Positions 25,054-38,202 of a stretch of 64,000 nucleotides of DNA are shown piece after piece (the first letter of the stretch is position 1; every line of letters starts with the position of its first letter). The notes beneath the pieces were generated by a model that was given only the letters and a program-made list of their open reading frames with translations, was not told where the DNA came from and made no database searches. The DNA is from Echiichthys vipera (Eukaryota > Chordata > Actinopteri > Perciformes > Trachinidae), in the NCBI GenBank assembly GCA_963691815.1, contig OY829648.1, positions 17,980,521 through 18,044,520 of the forward strand, in the 5' to 3' direction. Both the position numbers and the translations under genes were made by a program.

Positions 25054-27820
25054 TTCACCATAAAAACCAGCCCTACAACGCAGGAAAACACAGTCACATT
25101 CATTACAACATCAGATTTCAGAATACATGAATACATGATTTGCCTCGCAGAGAAGCTCAACAAACAAAATGCGAAAAAATCAGCCCACGACCAATGCAAT
25201 CTAAACAGGATTGACCTTAACTCAAACAACCTTCCTCGGTTCCCCACTGCAGCTGAATTTGCGTGTGTTGGTCTCCATTTATTTGAGGGTGTCAGGGCCT
25301 GTTCCGCCTTGTTTACTGTTAAGAGGATGAAAATGAACAGCCAAATAGTGCTCCATTTATAAGCCTGTTTATACATGCTAATACCGGAGGCTGTTTAGCA
25401 CCCACAGCAGCACTGCTGGATGTGACTCAATCAACACAACAGTGCCCCCCACACGCACATCTTCATAACCAAGTATGAAAGTACATTTAAAGGCACAGCA
25501 AATTGTTGATAGATAGACTTACAGAAATCAGAAGCAGTGACCCTATATATAAAAACTTTAAGAATATGCATACTTTATATTTCACTCATATGTCCAATTC
25601 AATAATTGCACTGATGAACTGCTATCTACTATAGTACTGTATGCCACTCCATTTCAGATCATATCTGCTGCTGCAGCTTTGGAAGTGGCATATTTCTTAA
25701 ATGGAAAAAAATACAAGACATAAGAGGAGTTTTTGTGCTATCCTGGCTTAGCCTAGTACCCTACATAGATTTAGATTTGACTGTGTCTGTAAATATAGTC
25801 TTATATAATAAGACATGAGCCCCTGATATATATATTTACTTATTTTCAGCCTTCTTCTGTCAACCACAGCAGAATTCTAGAATCACTTCAACAGATTTGG
25901 TTTGGAAAGCATCCTCAAGAGCACAGGTTAGACTTTTAAACCTCAATTTAAATGGAATACTTCTTTTGACAAGAGTATTCAGTCCTGGCAATAAAAAATA
26001 AGAGAAGAGCCGCAGTGCACTGAAAATATTGTTACTATGTGTTGCTGGTCATATTGGAGAGAAGCGTAAAGAACGTTTCTCTTCTCTCTCTGTTTAGAAC
26101 TCAAGCATTGGACATGCTTTCCACATTAACTGTTCATACCTGTAACTATGAAAAGTTATTCAAATCTAATCCATATATTTATTACTGTCCAGAGCAAAGA
26201 AGGACATCAGGTGACATGTATGAGAATGCCAAAATCAGTGTAGGGAAGAGGGTCAACTTGGACGGTTTCCAAAACATAGCACTTTCCCCAGGGAGACTGG
26301 TGATCATGTCCTGGAAGTGCCAAGCCAAAATCCAACCTTTTCTCTAATCTTAGTCAACCAGCTTGTTTTGGTGCCAAACCATAACATTCATCTTTTGTTG
26401 CCTATACTTGACTATCACAGTCATTTAGTGGTCACCGTTTCATGGCGTTAAATATAATTCATATTTTGAAAGATATCACGTAAACCCGTTTTACAGTGTT
26501 ACGTAGAAAGTTGTCGCAAGATATCATACGAATCAGTTCCCATCATATTTTGTCATCTATCATATGAACCAGTTTCACAATTTTTAACTATTTAGTGTCA
26601 GAAACTTTGTTGAAATTGACGAGATCCAGATGGAACTATCTTGTGTCATGAGACTATATCTGCATATTTCAGAGCTATAATGTGGTCCAACTGAATCTCT
26701 TCTTGGCCAGTCAAACACTTTGTTTGTGTCTGACATTGGCATGGACAGCATTGATGTGTCTGGCTTTGTGTGTCTGTGATGTCTGAGTAGGAAAAACTTC
26801 TTAGCTTCCCCCACTTCTCTCACTCTCATATAAAGTATTTGACACCTCTTGAGGACCACAAGTAAAAGTGATGACAAAGTCAATGTTCCTACACCTGCCC
26901 TTAATCCCCTCCAGGAAATGTCCACACTTTAGTGACAAAGAAATGACAGAACAGGTTAGGCAAACACTTGCCTTTGCATCAGACTTTACGCTCTGCCTGA
27001 CTTATTTACTAGGGTGAAAGTGTCTTTGTGTTTCATTTTCTTGCAGGGTAGATTATTGACAGGTCATATTAAAACCCTGATTTTTACCATATGAGTACCA
27101 TGACAGAAACATATTTATGAGGAGGATTTGGCGATCCGATTAAATACACAGGGCAACCACATAAGCAGAAAGGTTTTTAACATGTGCACAGTTACAACCT
27201 ACGGTAAACATTTAACCAGTGTCTCAAATAATTGAGGTTAACTATCTGGCAGTCTGGTTGTGTCTGTTTCTTGCACGTTTGGTCAATAGGTTGTAAAGCT
27301 ATGGCTAAAAAGCAATATATTTTTACATTTCTATTGCGGCTGATAGAAATTTCTGAAAAAGAAGAAGAATAATACCCTCATTATTAAAAAAAAAACACAT
27401 GTATTATTTTAGAACTAAATATTACTATTAATATTAGTGTGACAAGTCAAAAATAAATCTCTCTCCCAGCAGCATCAAATATATCATAGCTTTACTTGAG
27501 CTATTAACTGTATTTTGCTTGTTTCCCAATCATCAGTGAAGTCTCAATCAAAATTGTATTCAGTCATTTTTTGAGCTTGAAAAATTGGAATATGAGGTGA
27601 AAAAAAGGAGAAAAGAGCACTCTCTCTCCTGAGGGCAGGTAACATTTAATATAATATGGCTTTGTACTTCTTACCTCCACCAAACATATGCAGCGAATTC
27701 TGCATATACAGATTTAAAAATAGAACATTGTATTCCCTTCACATGAATGAATTCTGTCTCATAGCATTTCACACACTTCTAGTCAGCACAGTGCTCCAAA
27801 CAAAACAGCTTGTCCCAATT
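25054..27820. other. Gene-free interval
   Basis: No exon recognised. An acceptor-like TTTCATTTTCTTGCAG ends at 27046 without a donor partner. A decayed repeat at 26380-26580 is listed separately. Confidence 0.5.
26380..26580. repeat. Decayed dispersed repeat (ATATCATACGAA type)
   Basis: Contains reiterated AGATATCACGTAAACC, AGATATCATACGAATC and CTATCATATGAACC segments at roughly 40-60 bp spacing. 34530-34740 has the same AAGATATnATnCnAA theme after an AACCTAACCATC phrase. Both look like old copies of one fish repeat with an internal subrepeat. Confidence 0.4.
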
Positions 27821-28515
27821 CATCATAAAATTGAACTGGTTTCTTCAATGTTTCTGTCAGAAAGGTGACCGATGTTTACAGGAACATACAGCTTCACTCA
27901 CCAAACCCGAAAATTTCTGGTACAAATTTTGACTCTTACAAAAATTTTGAATTTTACAAAAAAGGCTTACACTGTGCTAATGTACATTATCAGATAGCGT
28001 CATGCTGGAGGAATATCCCACCTTATGAAAACATTGAAGAAAAAGACTAGACACAAAAGACTAGTCAGAAAATTGCTGCCTAATTTGGTCGAAAGTACTT
28101 AAATTTTAAATGTTCCTATATCAACTAATTCCGGGTTATATGATTTATGTGTAAATGGGCAGAGCTCTTAACAAACACTTCCTAAAAGGGATTACAAGCA
28201 GCGATGTCCAGTCTTTATCCTTCTAATATACAGCTCTGGCACAGCACCCTCAGTAAATCCAGCCCTCTTGTATGAATCATATGAACAATGACCATAGATA
28301 TTTGAAGCTCCAAGAAAAGTGACATCCTTAACCCATGCCCTGTGTTGGGTATTTTGCCTTTCCTTTATCCTCTCAAGTGGCTTAGTTTGAAATATCCTTT
28401 TTTCGTTTTTGTCTCTTTTTCCTCGGCCACAAATGTATCATGATGAGATTCTCTTGACCCTGACTCCTAGAATAGGAAGATGTCTTATCTCACTGAGGCT
28501 ACATGCTTAAATAAA
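27821..28515 (+). repeat. Direct duplication, copy A (695 bp)
   Basis: Matches 30754-31437 in the same orientation from CATCATAAAATTG to CATGCTTAAATAAA. Two blocks of well over 100 bp are identical, including the one starting TTTGAATTTTACAAAAAAGG. Against copy B it keeps about 14 bp downstream of GAAAGTACT and lacks a 9-bp AGCTCT-type duplication. No terminal repeats, tail or target duplication are visible, so it is either a local segmental duplication or two copies of an unrecognised element. A 61-codon GTG-started frame is shared, but 6 of its 8 differences are amino-acid changing, so it is not under coding constraint. Confidence 0.96.
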
Positions 28516-28839
28516 TTGAGAGTAAATGTGGATAGATGGATGAAGCCAAATCTGAAATACCTACAAAGCATGCATGCTGTCATTCTTTTTGTCATCCATC
28601 TTGATTGGCTGCCGTCTTTCATTCATACACAATCACGACATTCCATTGGTGATTGTTAGCATTGCTACTGCGAAGACAGGCAGACAGAGGGTTTAAGGAG
28701 AAACAACCCAGCAGCCACGAACTGCAACCAAACAGATCTTTTATTTGTGCAGTCGCTCAGGACATTTTACAGCTGTGTTTACCTTGGACCCTGCTGTGAG
28801 TATTAGGTGGCAGGGCCCGGTATTGCAGATGTGAATCCT

Positions 28840-28886
28840 CCACACACACCCCCCCCCCCCACACACACACACCCCCACCCCCCTTC

Positions 28887-28942
<56 letters not shown>

Positions 28943-28958
28943 GCAAACACACATACAC
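28840..28958. repeat. Compound C-run / (CA)n microsatellite
   Basis: CA repeat, an 11-base C run, a second C/A patch, then a long CA repeat ending in GCACGCAAACACACATAC. Confidence 0.96.
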
Positions 28959-30753
28959 ATTTACATGATCTGACATTGTTAATCAAGAAATCCCAATAGG
29001 CGTTCTCCTTACAGAACATAATTCAAAGCACTATTCAAAGTCAAACTTTTATTTAAGGGGGATTTAGCTGTAATGTCATGACAGTTCCCCAATTAGGTCG
29101 TCTCACTAGTGGCCTCAGCCTACCAGAACTCGAACGCTTCCAGCACTTCTCTGGCTGGAAAAATCAACAGGGATTGCACTTCATGTACAGCACCACTGGC
29201 ATTGCATAGACTGGCTTTGTCTACTCAGCCTGGCCCAGTACTGTATATAAAAAATAGGAACCATACTGTTCCAACCACACAAATATATTGGCTTGTGATA
29301 CCAAGCCTGAGGGAGGCTTTAGCGTCCCATGCTTTTAGTGTAGAGTGTTTTTAGGTTAAAAAAAGCACATCTTGTTCTATCAACATTTGTGGTTTATTAA
29401 TTATTTCCCACTGTTTTTCTTCGGTTTTACTTTTTTGTGTAACACTCATTCTCACCCCAGGTACACCCACTGCCAGACACTGACTAATGCCAGCTATTTG
29501 TTATTCATCAATGTCATCATCATTATCGTCTCATTTGTAAATCTTAACTTGTAGAAAGGACTCGAACCAACCCTGACTGATGAATAAAATAGTTAAATAA
29601 GAAAAAACATTATGTCTACTCGTTGTAATGCTCTCTGTCATTCTCATATCATAAAACCACTCCATAATGATCCAATTTTGTGCACTCACTAACTGAAATA
29701 ATCTGTGCTGAAAGCAAATATCCTCGAACTGGTGATTGCCTTCGCCAGACATTTTCTCATTAAACTTCCAGTGTAACAGGCAATTACCAATTCACGTACA
29801 TAGCATTCGGGCGTTAGGGATAAGGAGAGAGCAAGTGAGACACAGAGATAGAGGCCAGCTGTGTCTGTGCCCTACCATGAAATCATACTCTTCTCATATT
29901 CACCCTGTTTATACTTATGCACTTTTATCGAACAGATACTAACAGATAGTAATCCCATATGTATATTACCTCCTGGCTAGCCCCGTCCCGTGTAGCTCAA
30001 CTCCAGATTTACAGCGAGCTAAAAACCATTCCTGACATTCCACCACTACACAAAGTGAAAAATGAAATAGCATATTTCATGCTCCTACAACTGGAGATTT
30101 TACATAATTTTGTATCATACAATGAAAAAAGATACATACATCTGGTTCAGCTCTTGTACTGGAGAAATTGAGGTGTTCTGCTCAGCGGTGGAGTGGAGAG
30201 GACCTACCGTCCATCTGATCCGGACATGTGTTGCAGGATGTTGCCCGTCTTGTTACGGTTGACATGTTTTCTTCACGACCGGCTGCTTGTTACCTATGTA
30301 AATTGTGTGTCAGTTCACATGCACAGGCACAAAAAGCACATATGGATCGACTTTTGCATGTTAATGAGGTCACATTAGAATAATGCTTTTGTGGATAAAA
30401 CATGGTTACAGCAAGGGGTATGTGTCGATTGGTCTGGTTCAGGACAACTTAGTCTTTAGTAGCTGAAGAAGATGGCAAGACGTTGTGGTGGTGGTGATGC
30501 AGGTGACAGTTACTCATTTACACACAGTTGAGGATAAACGTGGGTTCACAAGAAGTCCCACCGCAGAGAGTGCAGAACTTGGTATGTAGTTATAGTATGT
30601 GATGGTGATTCTGATGCATGCACATATGTGTGCACATCCACAGGCATGCATTGACACCAATTGAGATGCATGAAAGCACTGGCATGTACAAACACACTTT
30701 TTACTAAATAAAGTTTCTGCCAATTAAAGTGGGGTTGATGGTCATGCAAAGTG
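28959..30753. other. Gene-free interval between the duplicated copies
   Basis: This 1.8-kb stretch, with the 0.3 kb before it, separates the two copies and is not itself duplicated. No gene or transposon recognised. Confidence 0.55.
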
Positions 30754-31437
30754 CATCATAAAATTGGACTGGTTTCTTTAATGTTTCTGTCAGAAAGGTG
30801 ACCGATGATTACAGGAACATACAGCTTCACTCACCAAACCCAAAGCTTTCTGGTATAGATTTTGACTTTTACAAAAAGTTTGAATTTTACAAAAAAGGCT
30901 TACACTGTGCTAATGTACATTATCAGATAGCGTCATGCTGGAGGAATATCCCACCTTATGAAAACATTGAAGAAAAAGACTAGACACAAAAGACTAGTCA
31001 GAAAATTGCTGCCTAATTTGGTTGAAAGTACTAAATATCAACAAATTCTGGGTTATATAATTTATGTGTAAATAGACCGAGCTCTTTACAAACACTTCCT
31101 AAAAGTGATTGCAAGCGATGTCCAGTCTTTATCCTTGTAATATACAGCTCTAAAAGCTCTGGCACAGCACCCTCAGTAAATCCAGCCCTCTTGTATGAAT
31201 CATATGAACAATGACCATAGATATTTGAAGCTCCAAGAAAAGTGACATCCTTAACCCATGCCCTGTGTTGGGTATTTTGCCTTTCCTTTATACTCTCAAG
31301 TGGCTTAATTTGAAATATGCTTTTTCGTTTTTATCTCTTTTTTCTCGGCCACAAATGTATCATGATGAGATTCTCTTGACCCTGACTCCTAGAATAGGAC
31401 GATTTCTTATCTCACTGGGGCTACATGCTTAAATAAA
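30754..31437 (+). repeat. Direct duplication, copy B (684 bp)
   Basis: Partner of 27821-28515. The identity blocks are interrupted by small indels (a short gap after GAAAGTACT; loss of GCA in AAGCAGCGATG; a tandem AGCTCT-type gain near 31147) and scattered substitutions, so the duplication is not recent. Confidence 0.96.
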
Positions 31438-32784
31438 GGTTAAATTAAAATTAGACAAATACGGAAAACCTCAGATTCCTACCACCTCCGACATAGAGAT
31501 CTGCATCATCCCTTGCCATCTGTTGTCTGCATACCAAAAAAGCCGCCATCACAATCAACCTCTCAGGATCAAATCAGAAACAGACTCAAAATGCAAACAG
31601 CGAAGGAGGCCGCAGCCCCAGCAGCCTGTCAGCTTTGCTCATATCTTTATCTTTTCTCTGTGTCTTTCTACATAGAAGACAAGTGGGATGGGGCCCTGCC
31701 TGTGGCGTATGGAAGGAGGAAACGTCTATTCTAATATCCTGTCTGGGGCGTATACTCTCTCTGTCAGCCTCACGTCTATCTGTGGATCTGGCTGGATCTG
31801 GTGTAGGAAGGATGCAGCCGCACTGATATCTGATGTTCTTCTTCTCTCTCTTTTTGCATTGAACATGGCAAGGACATGCAGCAAATTACTAGGGAAAGGA
31901 GACACATATCCTATATGGGTTGTGTAGAAGTGTTTGGAAAAGAAAGCTGTATATTTTTGAACCTTCAAATGTTATTAAGCAATATTCATATTGGCTGATT
32001 TTGGCAGCATATAAGAACACAAAAAAAATTTTTTACCAAAAAAATCTGTCAGTGTTTTAAAGATGGCTTCTGACACATGAATTTAGCACAGAATAACTCA
32101 TTTGCCTCAAGGTCTCAGTGCACTGAATGATTATAAAACCATTATTTGCTTACTTTTGCCAAAGTCCTGTTGGCATATAGTAGCAACCACTATGTTGACT
32201 CACAACAGCGGTGAGCAGACTCAACTCTATCCATTGGTACATTAATTTTTGCCCCCCCAAAAAAGACCAATTTTGTGAGTGTACAGGATTTTGTGACAGC
32301 AAATATGTTGAAAACCATTATTATTTACTTCTTAAGAATCTGATACTGAAGTAATTTATTTCAAGGATATTGGCTCATACATTTTGGCCATTTCATAATA
32401 GCGAGAGAAAGGGAAGGAAGGGAGTAGAACAGGCTGTCCTCATTCACTGTTCATTCAAAAACGAAAACTAAGGTGTAATTTGTGTATATACCACCTAATT
32501 TTTGTGTATAACACATATTTAGCGAAATCACTCCGCCGCAAAGAAGGAAATCAGATTATGTATAAGACCGCAAATCTTCCTGTAGAGAGGTAGGTCGGGG
32601 TGGAGGTGTCCTGATGGTGGACACACCGACATCACCCTCCTCAAGGTTGAGCTGGACAGATGCAGATTGACAGGGTGCTGCATAACCAGAGCATTACCTC
32701 TCAGAGCGGATCTAGGTTATGTATCCTGGGCCCCTTTATGATGGGAGGCAAGGTTTTTCGCCCCTTCTCTCAATTCTGCTGATA
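31438..32784. other. Gene-free interval
   Basis: No recognisable exon, RNA gene or transposon. Confidence 0.55.
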
Positions 32785-32787
32785 TTA

Positions 32788-33138
32788 GGGCCTAGTCACA
32801 CTTACCCTTCGTACCATGCCAAAGCACGATTCACAGCTTATGTCTAGTTCATTTGACCAGTCTGAGTACAACTGGTCTGTGTACATGGTGCACTTCCCAG
32901 CCGGGGCCCGGTATAAAGAGGTGGGCTTCAGCATGGCTTGATTGCACATGAGCATGGGCATACTCAGGGTTCCTATCACTATTTATATATGACTGTTCCC
33001 CGCAACTGATTTTCAAAAAGATCCTGACAGGTGTGTGTGATTTGAAGTAATGTGAGTGCAACCTGGCTTGGGAGGACGGAGGGGGAAAATCATGCGTAAG
33101 CATGGCTCAGATCATCTGGGCCAAGTGTGAGTGAGCCC
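32788..33138. mobile_element. Harbinger-like MITE, 351 bp
   Basis: Left end GGGCCTAGTCACACTT, right end read on the other strand GGGCTCACTCACACTT; flanked by TTA on both sides (32785-32787 and 33139-33141). A 3-bp TTA/TAA target duplication and this kind of terminus fit the PIF/Harbinger superfamily. The interior (GAGGTGGGCTTCAGC, then GCACATGAGCATG) matches the complement of 45165-45236, so the element at 44706 is a relative. No transposase is encoded. Confidence 0.75.
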
Positions 33139-33429
33139 TTAATGTTAATGTCCATGATGATAACATAAAAAATATTTGGTTAAAACAAATTACATTTCTC
33201 AAAGACCAAATAAAAATTCTCCTCTCCTTCCCTGGTTACTCATGATGTTTTGCTGAGTCGGTTCAAACTGCTTCACCTGACACTTCATGGCTGCCCAGTG
33301 ACAAGGCACATGCACATGCCACCCTCTCCCCACCTCTGGTACAGGAAGCTGTGGGTGCTGGGGCCAGTGTAAGCAGTCATGAATTGACACAGCACTGTGT
33401 TAATTAATGAATGTTTTAGCCAGCACAAG

Positions 33430-33645
33430 GTTGTCAACGCACCTCACCTGATATAACGGCTTTGATTAACAATGACACAATGTCAGCTGCTGCAGCTATT
33501 ATAGTCAAGCTGGTGATGATGCATCCCTGGTCCTCATCACCTGCTCGGCCCTTTAACAACAGAAGTGTCCAATTATGACTAATATAGTCAGCGTGATGTT
33601 GTCAGACAGCACACCTCACCCGGTGTAGTGGCTTTGATTAACAAA
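33430..33645 (+). repeat. Diverged direct repeat pair, about 170 bp apart
   Basis: GTTGTCAACGCACCTCACCT...GGCTTTGATTAACAA at 33430-33470 recurs as GTTGTCAGACAGCACACCTC...GGCTTTGATTAACAAA at about 33598-33643. TTGATTAACAAA is repeated again at once at 33651-33662. Confidence 0.6.
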
Positions 33646-33699
33646 TATCTTGATTAACAAATGTACCCCCTGTTGCTACCACTGGTGCTCGAGGCCTAG

Positions 33700-33927
33700 G
33701 TGAAGAAGACTCTGGAGCACTCCTCTCTGAGGACATATGTATGCTTCGGCGATGGTGTGGCGGGAAAACCCTTGTCAAGAAATGCCTTTTGGCTTTGTGA
33801 GTGTATCTCCCAAATTTATAGGCAGGCAGGAAAAGACCCTCCCACTATGATCCATGCACACTCTACACACTCACTACACCTTGGTGGAGTGATTGTCAAG
33901 GACTCACTGAAACGACACAGGACTTAA
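33700..33927 (+). pseudogene. DIRS-like tyrosine recombinase fragment
   Basis: A 75-codon frame contains TYVCFGDGVAGKPLSRNAF, then IYRQAGKDPP and HAHSTHS. In DIRS-type retrotransposons of fish the recombinase C-terminal half has a similar order: a CFGG-like segment, a K/R-P-x-S segment, then an A-H-S-T-R box carrying the catalytic HxxR. Here the box reads AHSTH, so the arginine is lost, and the frame stops soon after without the catalytic tyrosine region. DNA at 34400-34500 (AATTTCAATTGGATGAATGC) resembles terminal sequence of such elements, so the relic may extend to about 34500. Assignment rests on motif resemblance. Confidence 0.45.
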
Positions 33928-34529
33928 AAGGTGAAAAGGTATGGGTGTCTGTCAGTTGTGTTGCAACTCCCCCTTCCTCCTTGATGACTCAGCAAATGAG
34001 GTGTGTGGGGCATCTTTTGCTTGTCTTTTGACCACTGTAGGGCTGTCTTTTATCTTTTGACCCCTGCAAGGGGACATGGTGGCTCTACCCAGTTAAGTTG
34101 CATACTACCTACCTACTTCTCTGCTGTTGCAGCTTAGGGTGTACAGATATAGGTGGGATGCTGTGTCCGGCCTTTAACTAGTCAGGCCTGTGGGCTTGGG
34201 TCAATGTTATGTTGCGACAGGGCGTTCATCAGGCTCCACCTGTGTGCGATAAAATGAAGATCCATTAGCACAGGCGGAGCCCTCTAACTATGGGCCCTGT
34301 TTCTTCTATGCTGCTCGCTGAAGATGGTGTAGGATAGCAAACAGTGGTGTGTACTGCCTTATATAGGGTAGGTCAGCATGTATTCAGGTAGGCACCTCCC
34401 GAGGCATGCTACATACAAATTTCAATTGGATGAATGCATGCTGTATATTGAAAAGACTATTACCCACAGAGACCAGTAGGGGGCTTCACCTGAGCTAAAA
34501 GAACTAGGGTTACAATATTGTAATCTTTG
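33928..34529. other. Possible remainder of the DIRS-like relic
   Basis: No open frame of interest. The segment around 34400-34500 may be terminal DIRS-like DNA; the rest is unassigned. Confidence 0.3.
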
Positions 34530-34740
34530 TTTTGGTGTCTAAACCTAACCATCACCTTTTGTTTCCTAACCTTAATGTTGTGGTCCACTTCTGATCGCCA
34601 TTTAATGTGGGTGTGAAATGTTTTTGAATATTTGGTAAGATATAATCCAAACCCATTTCATGATATTATCATATTTTGTAAGATATTATACAAATTATTA
34701 TGCATAACTTTTCATAAGATGCCATACGAACCTATATATT
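34530..34740. repeat. Decayed dispersed repeat, relative of 26380-26580
   Basis: CTAAACCTAACCATCACC followed by repeated AAGATATnAT/CATACGAA motifs, matching the theme at 26380-26580. Confidence 0.38.
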
Positions 34741-37689
34741 GATGGGAATACATTGAGTAGAAAGACACCAGCAGACCCTGAAACAAATTGGAGGAAGTGA
34801 GGAAAGGAAGCAGGAGGAGAAAAAGAGACAAAACGACAGCTCCACATCTGCCAGAACCTCATTCATGGCACCTCTCCATCTTGCCTTGCATGACCTTCTC
34901 TTTGAGTACAGGCTGAGGTTTTTCCCAGTTTCAAAATAGTCCTTGCTAAATTCTTCACTTCACTGAATTATTTAGATTTTTTTATCTTTTTCTTTCCCAC
35001 TAGCAGTGGCATTTTTACCTCACCCTTCATTTCATATTGTATGACAGAGTGTCAGAAATAAGCCCAAAGGTGTGTACACTACCAACCACGCATGTTTACC
35101 CTTATAATGCTTCTGCGCTCCCAGAATTTGTCTGTGGCAACACAAAGCTCCCATCATGCAAAAGCAAGCTACAGGGAGTACAAAGTCTCACATTTATTGT
35201 CGCACAAAAAATACATATACACAATACACAAAAAGGGAACTGGCTGAATGGGGTGAAATATTGTTTTTCACTCACTTTTTAAAAAATTCTTTTTACTGCA
35301 TTACACTGTAGCATTGTTCAGAAAATAAAAAACAAATGGAATCAGTGTTTATATTGCATAACTATTTTGGAAAATATGATGTTTAATTTAAAGGCACTTT
35401 TCTCTAGTGTAGAAAGGATTCAGTTTTTTTTTAAGAATAAAGTAGCCTATAAAGATTTAAGAAATTATTTCATTTAGTTTTACATATCATCATTTATTGC
35501 TATAAATTATTTTGGAAGAGTGTTTTTTTTTAATCTTCAGTCTTTTGTAATACAATGATATAAATAAAGATAATGTACATGAGCCTTTTGACACCTCATT
35601 GAGTGTTTCTATTTTAACATCTTTCTGGAATAAAGAAAAATGTCAATATTAATCTTGCAGAAATTGATGATGCAAAATGACTGCATTCAGTATTCTCTTT
35701 CCCCTTTCACCTGACATATTGATACCTGACATTATAATACCAAAAAGCTGCTTTCCTTAACATTATGTGTGCAACGTATTCAATAGGCACAAAGCTTAAT
35801 AAATAAAACCTACAAAAGAACACATCAAAAACAGCAGCAACTGCTGCTACTGCACTATGGGAATCCTCACAGATGGAAGAGCAACTGAAACTAAGTTCTC
35901 AATAACATGAATGTAATTAACTGTTTTTTTATTAGCATATATGATCAGAACCCTACAACAACAACAAAAATATATATAATCTTTTGTTTTAACATAGTAC
36001 AATTACGCTATGTGTACTTGCTTCATAATTAGTTGACGCAAACCAATCAAGTTATCTGTTTGTCTCTTCCTAATTGTGCTCCTACGGTGTCTCACTGTAC
36101 TAAATTATATGCAAAGCTAAGCCGTGGCTGCCAAAATGATGACAGTTGTCTCAAGTGAATGTAAGGTTAATTTATTTTAAAATGACAACGCTGACAAAAT
36201 GTAATTAGGCATTCAAGGTTAAGTCACATGTTTTCTGCAGTTCACACTGATTATAAAACATGAAATTTGAGTTTCCTCTGAGGGGAAATGTATTCACACT
36301 CTTTTAATATCTGGCCTTCTTTGCCCCGGTGTTTGCCATAGAGGGTGCATTATATCTTTTGGGGGATGCATGAAGGGAGGGAAGGAGGTAGGTGGGGGGA
36401 AAGGTTTTTCAGGCCCCCAGTACAAAAACCAAAACAAAAAGAGAGCCCCAATCACCAGCTTGGGGTGCAAAGTGCAGCTGCCCTGCTAATGAGATTTTAA
36501 AATGGGCCATAATGCCCCCTTAAACGGCCCCTACATGGAGAATTATATGCTTCATGTGTTGATTTATTCAAAGGGGGAGGGGAATTCAGCATATGTATGT
36601 GTGCATCTGTGTGTTTGTGTGTGTCTGTTATTAGACAACAATAGCCTGCAGCTAGGTCGACTGTCAGAGACAACTGTCCTTCACCTTCCCAATCTGACAG
36701 ACTGCACAATATGCACAACAAAAAAACACACTTTTTAAAAACAAATAGGCTACATTGCATTCCTTAAATTGAGTAACTGAATATATCCAAGAGGGATTCT
36801 ATCCTGTTTAATTTGGTATCAATCATTTGGTAAATATAAGAGAGACATTTCCAAATATCTCAGACTGTAATACAAAACATTAAAAAGTAATCAAGACAGT
36901 AAATAGTGTAAAAATCAACATGAAATGCAAACATATCACTGCTTTACTCACGCAGAACATGCATACGATTGTACTCTATTTCCAATACTAATACTGATTA
37001 CCAAACCTCACTTACTTGGTTCAGTGCTTTTGCAAGTGAGCCGTACATATCGCTAATTGCCAAGATAATATTTTAATATATTGCATGTGTACTTGTGGAA
37101 AGAACAAATACACGCTAGGATAAAATGTGTAAATGTTGTTTGTTGGTCGGAGGACAAGGAAAGATATGAGTCAAACAGACCGAATAAAAAGACCAAAAAA
37201 AGCCATTTATCTCTTGATAGGGCTTCTTTGTTAACATGCTGAGAGGATGTGGTTATTTAGGGATTGAACAAGGACAGCCAGCTGAGAGAGAAGAGATAGA
37301 GCAACAGAATGAGAGAGAGCGAGAGAAAGAACAAAGGAAAGAAAGAAAAAGGTTGGTAGGGTCAAAATTGTATATGGAAAGGTATTTTTGTGCTGTAATG
37401 TCTGTGTGTGTTTGTGTGTGTAGGTTTGTGTGTACACAGATAAGTACCAGTGATAAGATCCACTTGCTCGCATTCAGAGTGGCGACAAGCTGTGAGGATG
37501 TACAAGCTTGTGCAATTGTGCATTAGTGTGTGTGTTAACACACGCGGGGTCAGAGTACGTTTTGAGTATGCAAGTGAGTGTCTTGGGTAGTCTTTGCGTC
37601 AATCTCAATGCATTAGTGTGTTCATCAGACATGAAATGACAGTATCTGGCCACTGAAACGGGACTCTGTCAGAGTGTGTGTAGTGTGTT
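34741..37689. other. Gene-free interval, possible conserved block at 36000-36540
   Basis: No exon supported. 36000-36540 is non-repetitive, with homeodomain-type cores (CATAATTAG, TGTAATTAGG) and a GC-balanced end near GGGCCATAATGCCCCC, and could be regulatory; this is inference only. A purine-rich patch lies at 37285-37350. Confidence 0.35.
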
Positions 37690-37690
37690 T

Positions 37691-37742
<52 letters not shown>

Positions 37743-37757
37743 CAGAGAGGCAGAGAG
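37690..37757. repeat. (GA)n microsatellite
   Basis: GA repeat with AAAG and CAGA interruptions. Confidence 0.96.
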
Positions 37758-38112
37758 TTACAGTCCCATCTAAAGCCATCTTTTGTATGAGCTATGTATG
37801 CTCTTTGTGGGGGGAAATTGAAAAACATTAGCATGATAAAGGCTGGCTAGGGCTGCCTCGCTGATCATGTGACACGTTACTGAAGAAGCGCATAGATAGA
37901 AAATGACAGGCAGCTCATTCACGCACACAGAAACCAACGGGTGTGCCAATAATATCAAAGACAGGCAGCATTCATGGTATTCAACAGTATCAAGCGGCAC
38001 TAGTTCACCATAAAAAAGACACTTGCTATTTGTCATATTTTTTGGAAGTGGTGCGTAAATACACAAACTACTGTACTGTATTCTTTTCTTTGATCTCTCC
38101 GGTCTTTCTTTA

Positions 38113-38114
<2 letters not shown>

Positions 38115-38202
<88 letters not shown>

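Noticed and set aside
27865..28050. 61-codon frame conserved in both copies of the duplication
   Set aside because: It begins with GTG, has 6 amino-acid-changing against 2 silent differences, and lies in a block that is equally conserved outside it; similarity is explained by the duplication.
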